Of a stretch of DNA of 39,963 bases, positions 39,885 to 39,963 are shown in pieces. Numbering within the stretch: position 1 is the stretch's first letter; every line of letters begins with the position of its first letter. The position numbers were made by a program, and so were the translations under genes. A model generated the notes under the pieces. The model was given only the letters and a program-made list of their open reading frames with translations. It had not been told where the DNA came from and made no database searches. Origin of the DNA: Pseudomonadota bacterium (GTDB taxonomy: Bacteria > Pseudomonadota > Gammaproteobacteria > Steroidobacterales > Steroidobacteraceae); the NCBI GenBank assembly GCA_023433515.1, contig JAEZCN010000161.1:1-39963 (forward strand), given 5' to 3'.

Positions 39885-39963
39885 TCAGGGAACGATCTTC
39901 TTGCGTCCCTTGGAACGGCGGCGCGCGAGAACCTTCTGACCGCCGGCGGTTTTCATGCGTGCG
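39885..39963 (-). CDS. rpmH: 50S ribosomal protein L34, 3' part (5' end beyond window)
   Basis: Read on the minus strand, the last 26 codons of the window give ARMKTAGGQKVLARRRSKG and then RKKIVP before the stop (39885-39887), the C-terminus of L34, which has 44-47 residues in all. The N-terminal part lies beyond 39963. L34 is normally followed by rnpA, as here, and its upstream region usually abuts dnaA or the origin. Confidence 0.94.
   Translation of the reverse strand, partial: ARMKTAGGQKVLARRRSKGRKKIVP

Noticed and set aside
1..39963. Enrichment of the shorter word GTTAG
   Set aside because: I noticed about 14 copies, but chance alone predicts about 40 on both strands at an estimated GC of 67%. 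Only the longer word TTGTTAGG stands out.
1..39963. tRNA, rRNA, CRISPR, parS and DnaA boxes
   Set aside because: No cloverleaf, array of spaced repeats, parS palindrome or cluster of TTATCCACA-like sites was seen by eye. This is not an exhaustive search.

Overview
This is a GC-rich chromosomal stretch from a proteobacterium, most likely a gammaproteobacterium of the Steroidobacter/Nevskia/Xanthomonas side. That placement rests on gene content and order (rpmH-rnpA-yidD-yidC-mnmE at the right end, a TrkA/TrkH pair, heme O synthase) and on recollection of family sequences, not on a search. I see no rRNA, tRNA, CRISPR array, prophage or intact transposase. The right end is the classical block next to the chromosome origin, read on the minus strand, so dnaA and oriC probably lie just beyond position 39963.

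Layout. 1-3378: the end of heme O synthase with a coupled unknown gene, a dodecin, a 157-bp inverted-repeat element, and a lipoprotein S41 protease. 3492-6356: an orphan MASE1 sensor kinase and a glyoxalase II. 6357-12570: a run of twelve minus-strand genes, many overlapping or abutting (GST, ABM monooxygenase, DoxX, CYTH, a coiled-coil membrane protein, a SnoaL-like protein, two GFA-family zinc proteins, DUF423, a PaiB-like flavoprotein, a small membrane protein, DUF3703). It looks like a detoxification and stress collection; a LysR regulator is divergent from its first gene. 13804-19929: EamA exporter, small membrane protein, AI-2E permease, uvrD-pyrF, and a small secreted protein. 19985-24393: a rhomboid protease divergent from the trkA-trkH potassium-uptake operon. 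24401-27989: a CBS protein with a PhyH-type dioxygenase, then a CheD-like protein with a DUF885 peptidase. 27994-31960: a small protein, a solute-binding lipoprotein coupled to mnmG, and mnmG. 32254-35669: an S33 peptidase and a NatAB-type ABC exporter. 35685-39963: a small DUF4157-like zincin, mnmE, yidC, yidD, rnpA and the 3' end of rpmH.

The observations I rate highest are: (1) eight genes share a -10-like hexamer 6-10 bases before the start codon and have no Shine-Dalgarno sequence, pointing to leaderless or near-leaderless mRNAs; (2) in the 23-bp gap between the rhomboid gene and trkA, one AT-rich 7-mer reads as a -10 box in both directions, 9 bases from each start; (3) a CheD-like protein has lost the catalytic cysteine and sits in front of a DUF885 peptidase; (4) a stand-alone DUF4157-like zincin follows mnmE; (5) a 40-bp near-perfect inverted-repeat pair fills the gap between two convergent genes; (6) a rhomboid carries an added N-terminal domain. 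I found no clear multi-gene system that is wholly new; most of the window is housekeeping or familiar accessory genes.
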